DNA from: JAZBPO01 sp963691775 | GTDB taxonomy: Bacteria; Pseudomonadota; Gammaproteobacteria; Pseudomonadales; Azotimanducaceae | NCBI GenBank assembly: GCA_963691775.1 | Contig: OY829369.1 | Span: 620,001 to 684,000 of the forward strand | Direction: 5' to 3' | DNA: 64,000 nt | Shown here: piece by piece, positions 33,818 through 42,181 of the stretch | How positions within the stretch are numbered: the stretch's first letter is position 1 | Layout of the letters: each line of letters begins with the position of its first letter | Translations under genes and position numbers: made by a program | The notes under the pieces: generated by a model | Databases searched by the model: none | The model's input: only the letters and a program-made list of their open reading frames with translations | What the model was told of the DNA's origin: nothing

Positions 33818-34674
33818 GCGACGACGGCCGAGCCGGCTTCACGGTAATCGCCTTCGTCGGCAGCGTCTTCTCGCCGTACTACGCGCGCGCGAGGCGCCGC
33901 GGCCCCGCTGATCCGGAGCAGCATTGCGCGATCAACGTGGCGCTGTACGGTCCGGATCGCGACCACTGGGCCATGACGGAACGGGGGCGGCGCTTCGTGG
34001 CGCGGACCCCTCACCGCTTCACCGTTGGACCCAGCAGCCTCAGCTTTGAAGATGACTCGCTCATCGTCCAGGTCGACGAAATCACTGTGCCCTGGCTGCG
34101 ACGCCTGCGCGGAGAAATTCGCCTTCGCGCGCCGGTTCGCTTCGACAGGGTGTGGTCACTCGACAGTAAAGATCGTCATCACTGGCAGCCCTACGCGCCC
34201 GCCGCAGAGGTCGAGGTGGACTTCCTGCAGCCGGAACTTAGCTGGCGTGGAAGTGGCTATCTGGATGGAAACTGGGGCGATGAGCCGCTGGAAGACGGGT
34301 TCTCTCGCTGGCATTGGTCTCGAGCTGTAGTCGACGGGGGCGCCAGGCTCAGCTACGACGCGGTCAGACGCGACGGTACTCACCTGAATCTTGGTGTTCA
34401 CTACGGAGACAATGGAACGATCGAGCGCCGAGCGGGTGCCGACGTTGTCTCGTTGCCGACGACGGGCTGGCGTGTCGAGCGCTCGGTGCGCTCAGAGAAG
34501 CGCGCATCGGTGAAGCGCACGGCAGAAGACACGCCGTTCTATGCGCGCACGATGGTTGCCGGACGACTCGAAGACCGCACCGTCCCGATGATGCAAGAGT
34601 CTTTAGACCTCGACCGCTTCGCGAGCCGCTGGGTACAGACGTTGCTGCCATTCAGAATGCCGCGCCGCACCTGA
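33493..34674 (+). CDS. crtC: carotenoid 1,2-hydratase CrtC; start codon unresolved
   Basis: The CrtC signature runs from about 33748: RPYFDDDVPASGYRWWYLDG, TVIAFVGSVFSPYYARARR, NVALYGPDRDHWAMTERGR and GYLDGNWGDEPLEDGF (parts). It hydrates the 1,2 double bond of carotene ends. No ATG, GTG or TTG exists in this frame between 33493 (GTG) and the conserved start, so the given start adds 85 residues that are out-of-frame crtD and look unnatural. Either a rare start, a frameshift from crtD (its frame differs by -1), or a base error is present. The downstream part is intact. Confidence 0.85.
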   Translation: MQTWSERPENGRNGLDGHDPRGLRDGVPGERRGSVRAGDPRVHGFVSASSRADSDTGTVSGGRRRASGGRHTDGSDVGAAGSECGVDRPYFDDDVPASGYRWWYLDGLSDDGRAGFTVIAFVGSVFSPYYARARRRGPADPEQHCAINVALYGPDRDHWAMTERGRRFVARTPHRFTVGPSSLSFEDDSLIVQVDEITVPWLRRLRGEIRLRAPVRFDRVWSLDSKDRHHWQPYAPAAEVEVDFLQPELSWRGSGYLDGNWGDEPLEDGFSRWHWSRAVVDGGARLSYDAVRRDGTHLNLGVHYGDNGTIERRAGADVVSLPTTGWRVERSVRSEKRASVKRTAEDTPFYARTMVAGRLEDRTVPMMQESLDLDRFASRWVQTLLPFRMPRRT

Positions 34675-34715
34675 CGAGGCGCCCGGAGCGCGGCGATCAG
34701 GCGACCGGAGCAGGT

Positions 34716-34892
34716 TTAGGGGTCGAGCCCTTCCGATTCAGGCGCTCGCAATGATGACGCTTTTTCCCGAGCAGCGTCATCCGAATGGCCGTCGCGGAGA
34801 AGGCTGCGGGTCTTGAGGTACTCGCGGATCAGGAAAAGGAAAACAAGACCACTCGGGATCATTACCTTCACGAGCATCCAGTCGTCACCCAT
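34716..34892 (-). CDS. small single-pass membrane protein coupled to crtB
   Basis: 58 residues. One hydrophobic helix (LVKVMIPSGLVFLFLI) is followed by a charged cytoplasmic-type tail with REYLKTRSLLR and AAREKASSLR. The ATG overlaps the 3' end of crtB by eight bases, so it is in the bchI-D-O-crtI-crtB operon as the last gene. I do not recognise the family. It is too small for TspO/CrtK. The 51-residue protein at 52489 shares the same layout. The codon context and coupling make it probably real. Confidence 0.6.
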   Translation of the reverse strand: MGDDWMLVKVMIPSGLVFLFLIREYLKTRSLLRDGHSDDAAREKASSLRAPESEGLDP

Positions 34893-35856
34893 GTCCGACC
34901 TCACTACCGAGGCGGGCCGCGTCCACGAGAAAACGAGTCTCGGGCAGGCACGGCGCCGACGACCGCGCGCCGGAAGCGAGCGCGTCCCAGGCGGCCGGAG
35001 GTAGGCAGGAAAGCTTGCCGGCGGCAGAGACGACCGCCCGCCTGCTTATGGAGTCCCCACCGTTTCTCCGCACCGCATGGCCGATCGACGCGTAGACGCG
35101 GGCAGCGGAGTGGATTCCGAAGCGGCAACGCGCCGGCAAATCGCTGATTCCAGGCGCAGCACGCGCATACAGGTGGTCCGCCTCGTCGAGAAGTCGCAGC
35201 ACGACAGAACCGAGCCTGTCCGAGAAGACAGGTTCAGCGAGCCACCGTTCTACGTCGATATCCGCGTCAGCGAGCCACTCAAGCGGTAGGTAGACGCGGC
35301 CGAGGGTGGCATCCTCGCCGACGTCGCGAGCAATGTTCGAGAGCTGCATCGCGACTCCGAGATCGCATGCGCGAGCGAGCGTTTCCTCGCTTCGCCCGCC
35401 CATGAGCACACTCATCATGGCGCCCACAGCGGCTGCGACGCGCGCCGAGTAGGCGCGAACATCACCCAAGGATTCATAGCGCCGCCCTTCGGCATCCCAG
35501 AGCATGCCTTCGAGAAGCGCGTCGGGCAGGGCCCTGGGCACGTCGGCCGCACGGACGACTACCGCAAAGGCACGGTCGACAGGCGAGTCCTGCGGCCGGC
35601 CGCGATAGGCGTCTGCTAGGCGCTCGCGCAAGCGCTCGAGGGCGTCCGGCGGTCGCGTCGCCAGATCGATGGCGTCGTCCGCTTCCCGGCAAAAGGCATA
35701 CAGGCAGGTGGCGCCGTCGGCGATAGGCGCGGGCAAGAGCTTCGAAGCCAGGTGAAATGAACGCGATCCACCTCGCAACTTCGCCCTGCAAGCTTCGAGA
35801 TCTCGGGCCGAGAGTTCGTGCAGGTCCGGCGCAGCGCGAATGCTCCCCATGCTCAT
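34885..35856 (-). CDS. crtB: phytoene synthase
   Basis: 323 residues, squalene/phytoene synthase family. SFHLASKLLPAP, the first Asp-rich motif CREADDAID, and the second motif NIARDVGEDATLGRVYLP (part) are present. It joins two GGPP molecules to phytoene. The start ATG shares its A with the crtI stop (TGATG); a GTG one codon upstream lies within crtI. The order crtI-crtB is the usual one. Products feed CrtI, CrtC, CrtD and CrtF. Confidence 0.95.
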   Translation of the reverse strand: MSMGSIRAAPDLHELSARDLEACRAKLRGGSRSFHLASKLLPAPIADGATCLYAFCREADDAIDLATRPPDALERLRERLADAYRGRPQDSPVDRAFAVVVRAADVPRALPDALLEGMLWDAEGRRYESLGDVRAYSARVAAAVGAMMSVLMGGRSEETLARACDLGVAMQLSNIARDVGEDATLGRVYLPLEWLADADIDVERWLAEPVFSDRLGSVVLRLLDEADHLYARAAPGISDLPARCRFGIHSAARVYASIGHAVRRNGGDSISRRAVVSAAGKLSCLPPAAWDALASGARSSAPCLPETRFLVDAARLGSEVGHG

Positions 35857-37382
35857 CACCCGAAAGACACGCTTGAGGTAGCGAAGTGCCCCGCCGCCGG
35901 CGCGAGCGTTTCAACAACCTTTGCCGAGCTGAGTACGCCCGGCAAGCCAGCGCCGGGATGCGTGCCGGCGCCCACAAGATATAGCCCGTCGATCTCTTCG
36001 CTCTTGTTGTGAGGACGAAACCAGGCGCTCTGGAGCAGCCTCGGCTCGAAGCCGAAGCCGGCACCCCGATAGCTCAACAACCGATCCCTGAAGTCCAACG
36101 GCGTCATGATGCGCGACGTGACCACAGATTCGGCGAGGCCTGGCAGCACTGTGGCGTCAAGTGCTTGCTCGATCGCGCTTCGATAGCGATCCCCGAATTG
36201 AGCCCAATCCACATCCCCTTCGAGGTGCGGCACAGGCGAGAGCACGTAAAAGGCGTCGCAACCCTCGGGTGCCAGACTCGAGTCCGTTGCAGTAGGACGA
36301 TGCAAGTAGAGGCTGAAATCCTCGGCGAGGTGCTTGCTGCGGAAGATGTCGTGGAGCAGCTCGCGGTAGCGCGGTCCGAGCAGGATCATGTGATGCGGCT
36401 GATCAGGCCAACGCTTACGCGTCCCGAAATACCAGACGAAGAGTCCCATGGAGGAGGCCGTGCGCTCGATCTTCCCTGCCCCCCAACGCCGCTTGCGCCG
36501 ATCCGGCAGCATGTCCAGATAGGTGTGAGCGGAATCGGCGTTCGAGACCACGATCTCCGCCGCAATCCGCTCGCCACTTTCCAACTCGACGCCCGTCGCA
36601 CGACCATTGTCGACCAGAATGCGGCGGACCGTCGCATCGCAACGCACCTGCCCACCCTGCCCTTCGATCAGATCCACGAGTCCATGCACGAGGCGCCCGG
36701 TGCCGCCCATTGCAAAGTGCACGCCGTGCTCACGCTCCAGGTGCGCAATAAGCGAGTAAATGGCGGACGTGCGCGTCGGATCGCCGCCGACAAGGAGAGG
36801 ATGGAAGCTCAGAACCTGACGCAGCTTCTCACTCTTCACGTAGCTCGAGACCAGGCCATACACAGACCTGTAGGCCTTCAGTCGAAGCAGATCGGGCACT
36901 ACGCCGATCATCGACGCAACGGTGTGGAATGGCTTGTGAACCAATTGCCCGAAGCCGACCCGGTAGACCTCCGCCGAATATGCAAGGAAGCGCTCGTAGC
37001 CCGCGACATCGTCCGGAGCAATGCGCTGCACCTCCTTACGCATCGCAGCCGCGTTCCCGGTGTACTCGAATGTCTCTCCATCATCGAAGCGGATTCGATA
37101 GAACGGATCGCAGGGAACGATCTCGACGTCATCCGCAAGCGAGCGGCCGCAGAGGTGCCAGAGTTCCTCGAACAGAAACGGAGCTGTCACGATTGTGGGC
37201 CCAGCATCGAACGTGAACCCGTCCTGCTTGAATACATAGGCCCGGCCACCAGGCGCATCCAGGCGTTCTAACACCGTTACGCGATAGCCCTTGGCACCTA
37301 GACGAACGGCAGCTGCGAGGCCTCCGAAACCACTGCCGATTACGACCGCCCGAGCAAGCTGACTACTCTGTGAAACGTTCAT
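35856..37382 (-). CDS. crtI: phytoene desaturase
   Basis: 508-residue FAD enzyme: AVVIGSGFGGLAAAVRLGAKG, DAPGGRAYVF, DAGPTIVTAPFLFEELW (parts) at the N-terminus and LYLVGAGTHPGAGLPGVLSSAK at the C-terminus, matching proteobacterial CrtI. It makes neurosporene or lycopene by three or four desaturations; the step number cannot be read from sequence. TGGAGT precedes the ATG. It lies 33 bp after bchO, tying carotenoid and Mg-chelatase expression. Confidence 0.96.
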   Translation of the reverse strand: MNVSQSSQLARAVVIGSGFGGLAAAVRLGAKGYRVTVLERLDAPGGRAYVFKQDGFTFDAGPTIVTAPFLFEELWHLCGRSLADDVEIVPCDPFYRIRFDDGETFEYTGNAAAMRKEVQRIAPDDVAGYERFLAYSAEVYRVGFGQLVHKPFHTVASMIGVVPDLLRLKAYRSVYGLVSSYVKSEKLRQVLSFHPLLVGGDPTRTSAIYSLIAHLEREHGVHFAMGGTGRLVHGLVDLIEGQGGQVRCDATVRRILVDNGRATGVELESGERIAAEIVVSNADSAHTYLDMLPDRRKRRWGAGKIERTASSMGLFVWYFGTRKRWPDQPHHMILLGPRYRELLHDIFRSKHLAEDFSLYLHRPTATDSSLAPEGCDAFYVLSPVPHLEGDVDWAQFGDRYRSAIEQALDATVLPGLAESVVTSRIMTPLDFRDRLLSYRGAGFGFEPRLLQSAWFRPHNKSEEIDGLYLVGAGTHPGAGLPGVLSSAKVVETLAPAAGHFATSSVSFG

Positions 37383-37415
37383 CGTTTACTCCACACCGGC
37401 TGTTCTCGCCGGCAG

Positions 37416-38336
37416 TCAATGAACTCCGGCCAGGAGCACAGGCGCAGGCCTAGCTTCCGCGCGCGAACGGACGGCTGCGAACGCCCGCATTTCCTCGATA
37501 AGTGGTCCGCTATCGATCTCGTGTGAAAGATGCCCGGGCGCCTTCAGGCGTCGCGTGGTCGCGTGCGGCAAGGCCGCCACAACACGCGCAAGATAATCGC
37601 GGGGCAAGGTCCGATCGTCCGGTGCAACCAACAGACGTACCGGGCTCCGCACCCCTGACAAATCCCGCTCGAGGGCGGGCAGATCCCATGCGGCCATCAT
37701 GCGCAGAGCGCCTCCGACATGCTCTGGATCGGCCATGAGATGCTGATAGAAGGTCACGTCTTCGAAGCGATACGGCGTGCCCGTCGCCCGAAGGAGCGCG
37801 GCAACCGCCCGTCGATTGTGGGCACGCCGTGCGATCAACCGCGCCAGCAGCGTGCGTTCAGCCAGCACCCGGGCAAAGGGCGCAAACCAGCGCCCGGCAA
37901 AGCCTCCCAGTGCTACAGGCGCACCGTTCACCGATATCGTCGGCACTGCGGGCAGAACCTTATCGAGGATGCCGCGAAGCGCCACGGCAACGCCCGCGGA
38001 ATGGCCGAGAAGAATCGTGGGTGAGAAATCAAGGTGCTGAAGAAGCATGCCCAGCGCCGCCGCGACGCCATGAGTGTCAGATCGAGAAGGCGGCAGGCTC
38101 GAAGAGAAGCCATGTCCCGGCAGATCGACCGCGAGTACGTCAAACTCGTCAGCGGCAGCCTCCATGAGTCCGCGGAACGAATGCGTGGAGGCGCCGGTTC
38201 CGTGCAACAGCAGAACGCGATCGGCTGCATCCGCGGCGCCAAGGCGCTGCACATGCCAGCGGACGTCGGCGGCCGAATGGAAACTCGAATGCTCGACGTG
38301 CGACCAGCGTGGCGGCAGATGCTGCGAGGTGTTCAT
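37416..38336 (-). CDS. bchO: Mg-chelatase-associated alpha/beta hydrolase BchO
   Basis: 306 residues, alpha/beta-hydrolase fold. RVLLLHGTGASTHSFRGLM is the oxyanion-loop region, LLGHSAGVAVALR the nucleophile elbow (Ser), and LLVAPDDRTLP and APGHLSHE the acid and histidine regions. BchO is a conserved companion of bchI and bchD whose exact activity is not known. It overlaps bchD by ATGA and is followed by crtI. The related hydrolase at 41294 lies before bchI. Confidence 0.93.
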   Translation of the reverse strand: MNTSQHLPPRWSHVEHSSFHSAADVRWHVQRLGAADAADRVLLLHGTGASTHSFRGLMEAAADEFDVLAVDLPGHGFSSSLPPSRSDTHGVAAALGMLLQHLDFSPTILLGHSAGVAVALRGILDKVLPAVPTISVNGAPVALGGFAGRWFAPFARVLAERTLLARLIARRAHNRRAVAALLRATGTPYRFEDVTFYQHLMADPEHVGGALRMMAAWDLPALERDLSGVRSPVRLLVAPDDRTLPRDYLARVVAALPHATTRRLKAPGHLSHEIDSGPLIEEMRAFAAVRSRAEARPAPVLLAGVH

Positions 38337-40159
38337 GCAGCGATCTCCGTCTGCAGGGCCCGGATTTCCGCAGAAACAGCAGCGCCATCAGCCACCGGCA
38401 GCGGTCGATATCGGGCGCCGAGCTGATCTGAGAGCGTCTGCGCAGCGGCCCCCGGCCGACGGGAGGTGTCGATGACAACCGTCGCAACGCCACGCGCAGC
38501 AATGCGTCGCGTCAGCGTTTCGAGCTCTGTCCGCGCAGCCCGCCGATCGCCGTCACCCGCCAGGGTCACATTGGCGCGTCCGTCCGTGAGCAGGACGAGC
38601 ACAGGCGTCGACCCGGCACGCTCTGCATCTGCCGCCAGCCGATCGGCCGCGACGAGGCCCGCTGCGAGCGGAGTGCCGCCGCCGCCAGGCAATGCGCTCA
38701 GGCTGCGACGGGCGCGCAGCAATGAGCGCGTCGGCGGCAGCAGGACCTCCGCCCCAGTCCCTCGGAACGCGACCAGCGCGACCTCATCCCTGCGCACGTA
38801 GCACTCGGCGAGGAGATGCTCGATCGCGCCCTTCGCCTCAGCGAGGCGCTGAACAGCCGCAGAGCCAGAGGCGTCGACGGCGAAGATCGTGAGCGTCGGT
38901 GTGCGCACTTTGCGGCGCACGATCCGGAAGTCTTCCGCCCGTATCTGCACCCGCGCGTGCGGGCCCGCTCGACCACGCAGTGCCTGCCACGGGGCCGCCG
39001 TCCGCAGCGTCTCGACCAGTGCAAGACGCTCGCCGTGGCGCGGCAGCCCCGCCCGCGTGCCTGCGGGGCGACCACGGCCGCTCCCCTTCCGTGCCGCACC
39101 CGCGCGACCACTGCGCGGCGCAAGGCGCGGCAGGGTCGTTCCAGCAAGGCCTGCCAGCACATCCGCCGGGACCGCCGTTGCAACTGCTTCGAGGAGCACA
39201 TCGGTGGACGATGAGAGATCTGGCCCGAGATCACCGTCATCATCAGGCTCCGACTCGGACTTCGACTCCGCGTCGGGCGAGGCGCTGTCCTCGGGCCGTT
39301 GCGGCTCCGGAACCGGGTCGATCTCAGAATCTACCGCGGGCATCCGCGTCGCCCTCGGCCCCAGCACGAGGCGGCTCGCGCTCGCCAGAATCTCATCATC
39401 GACCGCGTCTACCCCCGACAGTGCGGCAAGACTCCGCGCGATCGCCAGAACGCCACGCACGGCTCGCAGGGAGAGCACGCCGAACGCATCGGCCACTTCG
39501 CAGACGCGCGCAGCGCTGACATCCGGCAGATAGATACTGGCGCGTCGCTCGCGCGCGCGGCGAAGTTCAGAGGCGGATGCAAGTTCAAATACGTCGAACT
39601 CGCCCGTGAGCGTGGACACCGCAGGAAGATCAACGTGCAGGAGCAATCGATCCGCGAGCGCCGGCGAGCAGCCAGATTCGTCCAGCTCGCTCTCGTCGAG
39701 GGCCAGTACGCCTAAGCGCACAGCGATGTGCTCTGTGACGCCGTCGCGCGCGAGCGACAGTTCGCCCCGATCGAGGACCGAACAGATCTCGGTAATCTGA
39801 GAAGCAGGCACATGCTCGACAAGCGGCAACAGCAACACGCTCCCATCGGCTTCCGCGAGCAGACCACGCGCTGCCACTGGCCGTCCGGCAGAAAGCGTTG
39901 CGGTCAGGTCAAGGCCGCCAAGGAGTCGATCGTCACCAATTCCAAGCGGCACGCGCCGCCAAGGTGAACCGTCCACGTGCAGGGCCGAGAGCAGGCCGGC
40001 GAGGGCGGAGAGCACGCGCTCACGGACGGGACCGTGCCCGCCCCGCAGCAGCAGTCCGCTGCCGGCTGGGTCCAGAGCGAAGAGCGAAAGCGCGAGAGAC
40101 AGATCGCCGATCAACGCCGGCGCTGGGGCAACGACCGGGATCGAAGCCCGCGCATTCAC
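38333..40159 (-). CDS. bchD: magnesium chelatase subunit D
   Basis: 608 residues. A degenerate AAA+ domain at the N-terminus, an acidic linker (about 285-315, rich in Asp/Glu: SESEPDDDGDLGPD), a Gly/Arg-rich stretch, and a C-terminal integrin I-like domain with the MIDAS motif DASGSAAVQRL and LLTDGRANVTL. BchD docks to BchI hexamers and BchH during ATP-driven Mg insertion. It overlaps bchI and bchO by ATGA at both ends. Confidence 0.95.
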   Translation of the reverse strand: MNARASIPVVAPAPALIGDLSLALSLFALDPAGSGLLLRGGHGPVRERVLSALAGLLSALHVDGSPWRRVPLGIGDDRLLGGLDLTATLSAGRPVAARGLLAEADGSVLLLPLVEHVPASQITEICSVLDRGELSLARDGVTEHIAVRLGVLALDESELDESGCSPALADRLLLHVDLPAVSTLTGEFDVFELASASELRRARERRASIYLPDVSAARVCEVADAFGVLSLRAVRGVLAIARSLAALSGVDAVDDEILASASRLVLGPRATRMPAVDSEIDPVPEPQRPEDSASPDAESKSESEPDDDGDLGPDLSSSTDVLLEAVATAVPADVLAGLAGTTLPRLAPRSGRAGAARKGSGRGRPAGTRAGLPRHGERLALVETLRTAAPWQALRGRAGPHARVQIRAEDFRIVRRKVRTPTLTIFAVDASGSAAVQRLAEAKGAIEHLLAECYVRRDEVALVAFRGTGAEVLLPPTRSLLRARRSLSALPGGGGTPLAAGLVAADRLAADAERAGSTPVLVLLTDGRANVTLAGDGDRRAARTELETLTRRIAARGVATVVIDTSRRPGAAAQTLSDQLGARYRPLPVADGAAVSAEIRALQTEIAA

Positions 40160-41187
40160 GCGATGAGAACCTTCTCGAGGGCGCGCCGCACACGCACCTC
40201 GCTCCCAGATTCGTCGAGAGGATCTCTGCGCAAGCGATGTCGCAGGGCAAGCGACGCAATCGCGGCAAGGGTCTCCTCGCTCACGATCGAAGCGCCGTCG
40301 AGCGCAGAAGAAGCACGCGCCGCACGCAGCAGCGTGAGTTCTCCACGCAGTCCGTCCGTGCCGAGTTCGAGACAGAGCGCTGCTGCACGCTCGAGTACAG
40401 CATCAGGCACTTTTACCTCGTCTAGTGCAGTCCGCGCCCGAGCGATGCTCCGGCGCAGCGCCCCGGTCCGGCGCGCGAATCGCTTGACGAAGGCGCTCGG
40501 GTCCTGCTCGAAAGCATCCCGCCGCTTCACGACTTCCACGCGATCGGTAAGCCCCTTGGGCGTAGCGACATCCACCGCCAGACCGAAGCGATCGAGCAGT
40601 TGCGGTCGCAGCTCTCCTTCCTCGGGATTGCCAGAACCGATGAGTACGAAGCGCGCTGCATGCCGGATCGACAGGCCCTCACGTTCGACGACGTTAACGC
40701 CGGACGCCGCCACATCAAGTAGCAGATCGACGAGGTGATCCTCGAGCAGGTTGATCTCGTCGACGTAAAGAAATCCACGGTGCGCACGCGCAAGCAAGCC
40801 CGGTTCAAAGGACTTCTCTGCGGCAGTGAGGGCGCGCTCGATGTCGAGCGCACCGACCACTCGGTCTTCGGTCGCCCCGAGGGGAAGGTCAACGACCGGT
40901 ACCGTTTCCTTGCGCAACCTCACGCGCGTCTCTGATCGCGTACTGCAATGGGGGCAGTCTTCGGCAGGTTCGTCTGCGCGCCGTCGATAGGGACAGTCGC
41001 TCACCACCTGCTCCTGCGGCAGCAGGTCCGCGAGGCCGCGGACGGCGGTCGACTTGCCCGTTCCGCGATCACCGAAAACCATTACGCCGCCAATGCGCGG
41101 ATCGACCGCGGCAATGAGCAGCGCGCGCTTCATCTCATCCTGGCCCACGATCGCCGCGAACGGATAGTTGTTGACCGTCGACGACAA
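40156..41187 (-). CDS. bchI: magnesium chelatase ATPase subunit I
   Basis: 343 residues from TTG at 41187. Walker A VFGDRGTGKSTAVRGLADLL, the conserved DCPYRRRADEPAEDCPHC insertion, Walker B FLYVDEINLLEDHLVDLLLD and GSGNPEEGELRPQLLDRF (parts) define BchI. GGGAGG six bases before this TTG is the best ribosome site. An upstream ATG (41241) would add 18 residues without one. It forms the AAA+ ring that drives BchH. A PpsR box 86 bp upstream makes this the promoter of bchI-D-O-crtI-crtB. Confidence 0.95.
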   Translation of the reverse strand: MSSTVNNYPFAAIVGQDEMKRALLIAAVDPRIGGVMVFGDRGTGKSTAVRGLADLLPQEQVVSDCPYRRRADEPAEDCPHCSTRSETRVRLRKETVPVVDLPLGATEDRVVGALDIERALTAAEKSFEPGLLARAHRGFLYVDEINLLEDHLVDLLLDVAASGVNVVEREGLSIRHAARFVLIGSGNPEEGELRPQLLDRFGLAVDVATPKGLTDRVEVVKRRDAFEQDPSAFVKRFARRTGALRRSIARARTALDEVKVPDAVLERAAALCLELGTDGLRGELTLLRAARASSALDGASIVSEETLAAIASLALRHRLRRDPLDESGSEVRVRRALEKVLIA

Positions 41188-41272
41188 TTCCCGCCTCCCG
41201 CAGTGGGGCGCCCCAAGCCGGCGCCCTGATGACCGCAGCATCGTTGATGTCAACGCACGGATCAATGCCTTG

Positions 41273-41290
41273 TGTCAATTTAGCCTGACA
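41273..41290. promoter_or_regulatory. PpsR box TGTCA-N8-TGACA upstream of bchI
   Basis: Full 5-bp arms around ATTTAGCC, matching TGT-N12-ACA. It lies just after the stop of the hydrolase gene and upstream of bchI, so it marks the start of the bchI operon and the right border of PpsR-controlled DNA. A further TGTCA half-site is at about 41249 (GATGTCAACG). Confidence 0.8.
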
Positions 41291-41293
41291 CTT

Positions 41294-42181
41294 TCAGGCC
41301 TCAATTCCGGCTGCAAAGCGCTCGAAGACCTCAGTGAAGTCGTCGAGCGTCTCGAACCAGGGAATGGCGCCGGTCGGGAACGGGACCACAGTCCAGCGGC
41401 AATCTTCTCGAGCCCAGTCAGCGCCCGAAAAGTCGGTGAAATCTCCTCGCGTACCGTGCGCAAGCAGCATAGGTCCGTGCAGCGATTCGTAAACGGAGCG
41501 CGCATCCTTGCTGAACAGCCCGCCGCTCAGGAACGATAGCGGTGCATGCTCAGCGCCTGGTTGACTCACGGACTCGCAGCAGTACGCCCACAGGTCCTCA
41601 TCGATCTCCTTGCTGCCGAAGGTTCGCTGCAGAAAGTAGCGGATGACAGGGGGACGCGTGAGCAGGCGGAAGGCACGTCCCCCGATGGCGGAGCGTGAGA
41701 GCAAGCTGCTCACGACCCGGATTTCCCGTGTTTCGCCGGCGGCGCCTGACGCTCGCGCGCTGCGGCGGTCGAACCCCGTCGGGGTTATGAATGCGAGACC
41801 GCGGAAGGCTTCAGGTGCTTCGCTGGCGGCACGCGCCACGAATTCCGCTGAGGTCGACAGCGCTAACGTCAGCGGCGGGAGCCCTGTGCGTTCGCCAATC
41901 GCAGCTGCAAGCGAGCGTACCGAATCCACGTAGAGCCTAGGCGTATAGCGCTGGCGGCGGCGCTCGGAGCGACCGAAACCAGGAAGGTCGGGAGTAAAGA
42001 CTTGGAATCGCTCGGCCGCCCAAGCGTGAAGCGGTGCCATCTCTGCTGCCGAGGCAGCCGCGTTGATGCTGTGCACAAGCAACACGGGGCGACCGCTTCC
42101 TGCGCCGCGCACGACCATCTCGCCACCCGTCGAGGCGACTGTAAAGTCCTCTCCAACCACTGCGGGGCGCAGGGGGGTCAC
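41294..42181 (-). CDS. alpha/beta hydrolase, uncertain substrate
   Basis: 295 residues. RPVLLVHSINAAASAAEMAPL is the oxyanion region, VFTPDLPGFGRSERR the second strand, and LALSTSAEFVARAASE the nucleophile-elbow position. The elbow reads S-T-S-A-E instead of the common G-x-S-x-G, so catalysis may differ or be lost. It is coupled by ATGA to the CoA ligase upstream and ends just before the PpsR box of bchI. It could act with the ligase on an acyl compound; a link to photosynthesis is only positional. Confidence 0.75.
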   Translation of the reverse strand: MTPLRPAVVGEDFTVASTGGEMVVRGAGSGRPVLLVHSINAAASAAEMAPLHAWAAERFQVFTPDLPGFGRSERRRQRYTPRLYVDSVRSLAAAIGERTGLPPLTLALSTSAEFVARAASEAPEAFRGLAFITPTGFDRRSARASGAAGETREIRVVSSLLSRSAIGGRAFRLLTRPPVIRYFLQRTFGSKEIDEDLWAYCCESVSQPGAEHAPLSFLSGGLFSKDARSVYESLHGPMLLAHGTRGDFTDFSGADWAREDCRWTVVPFPTGAIPWFETLDDFTEVFERFAAGIEA

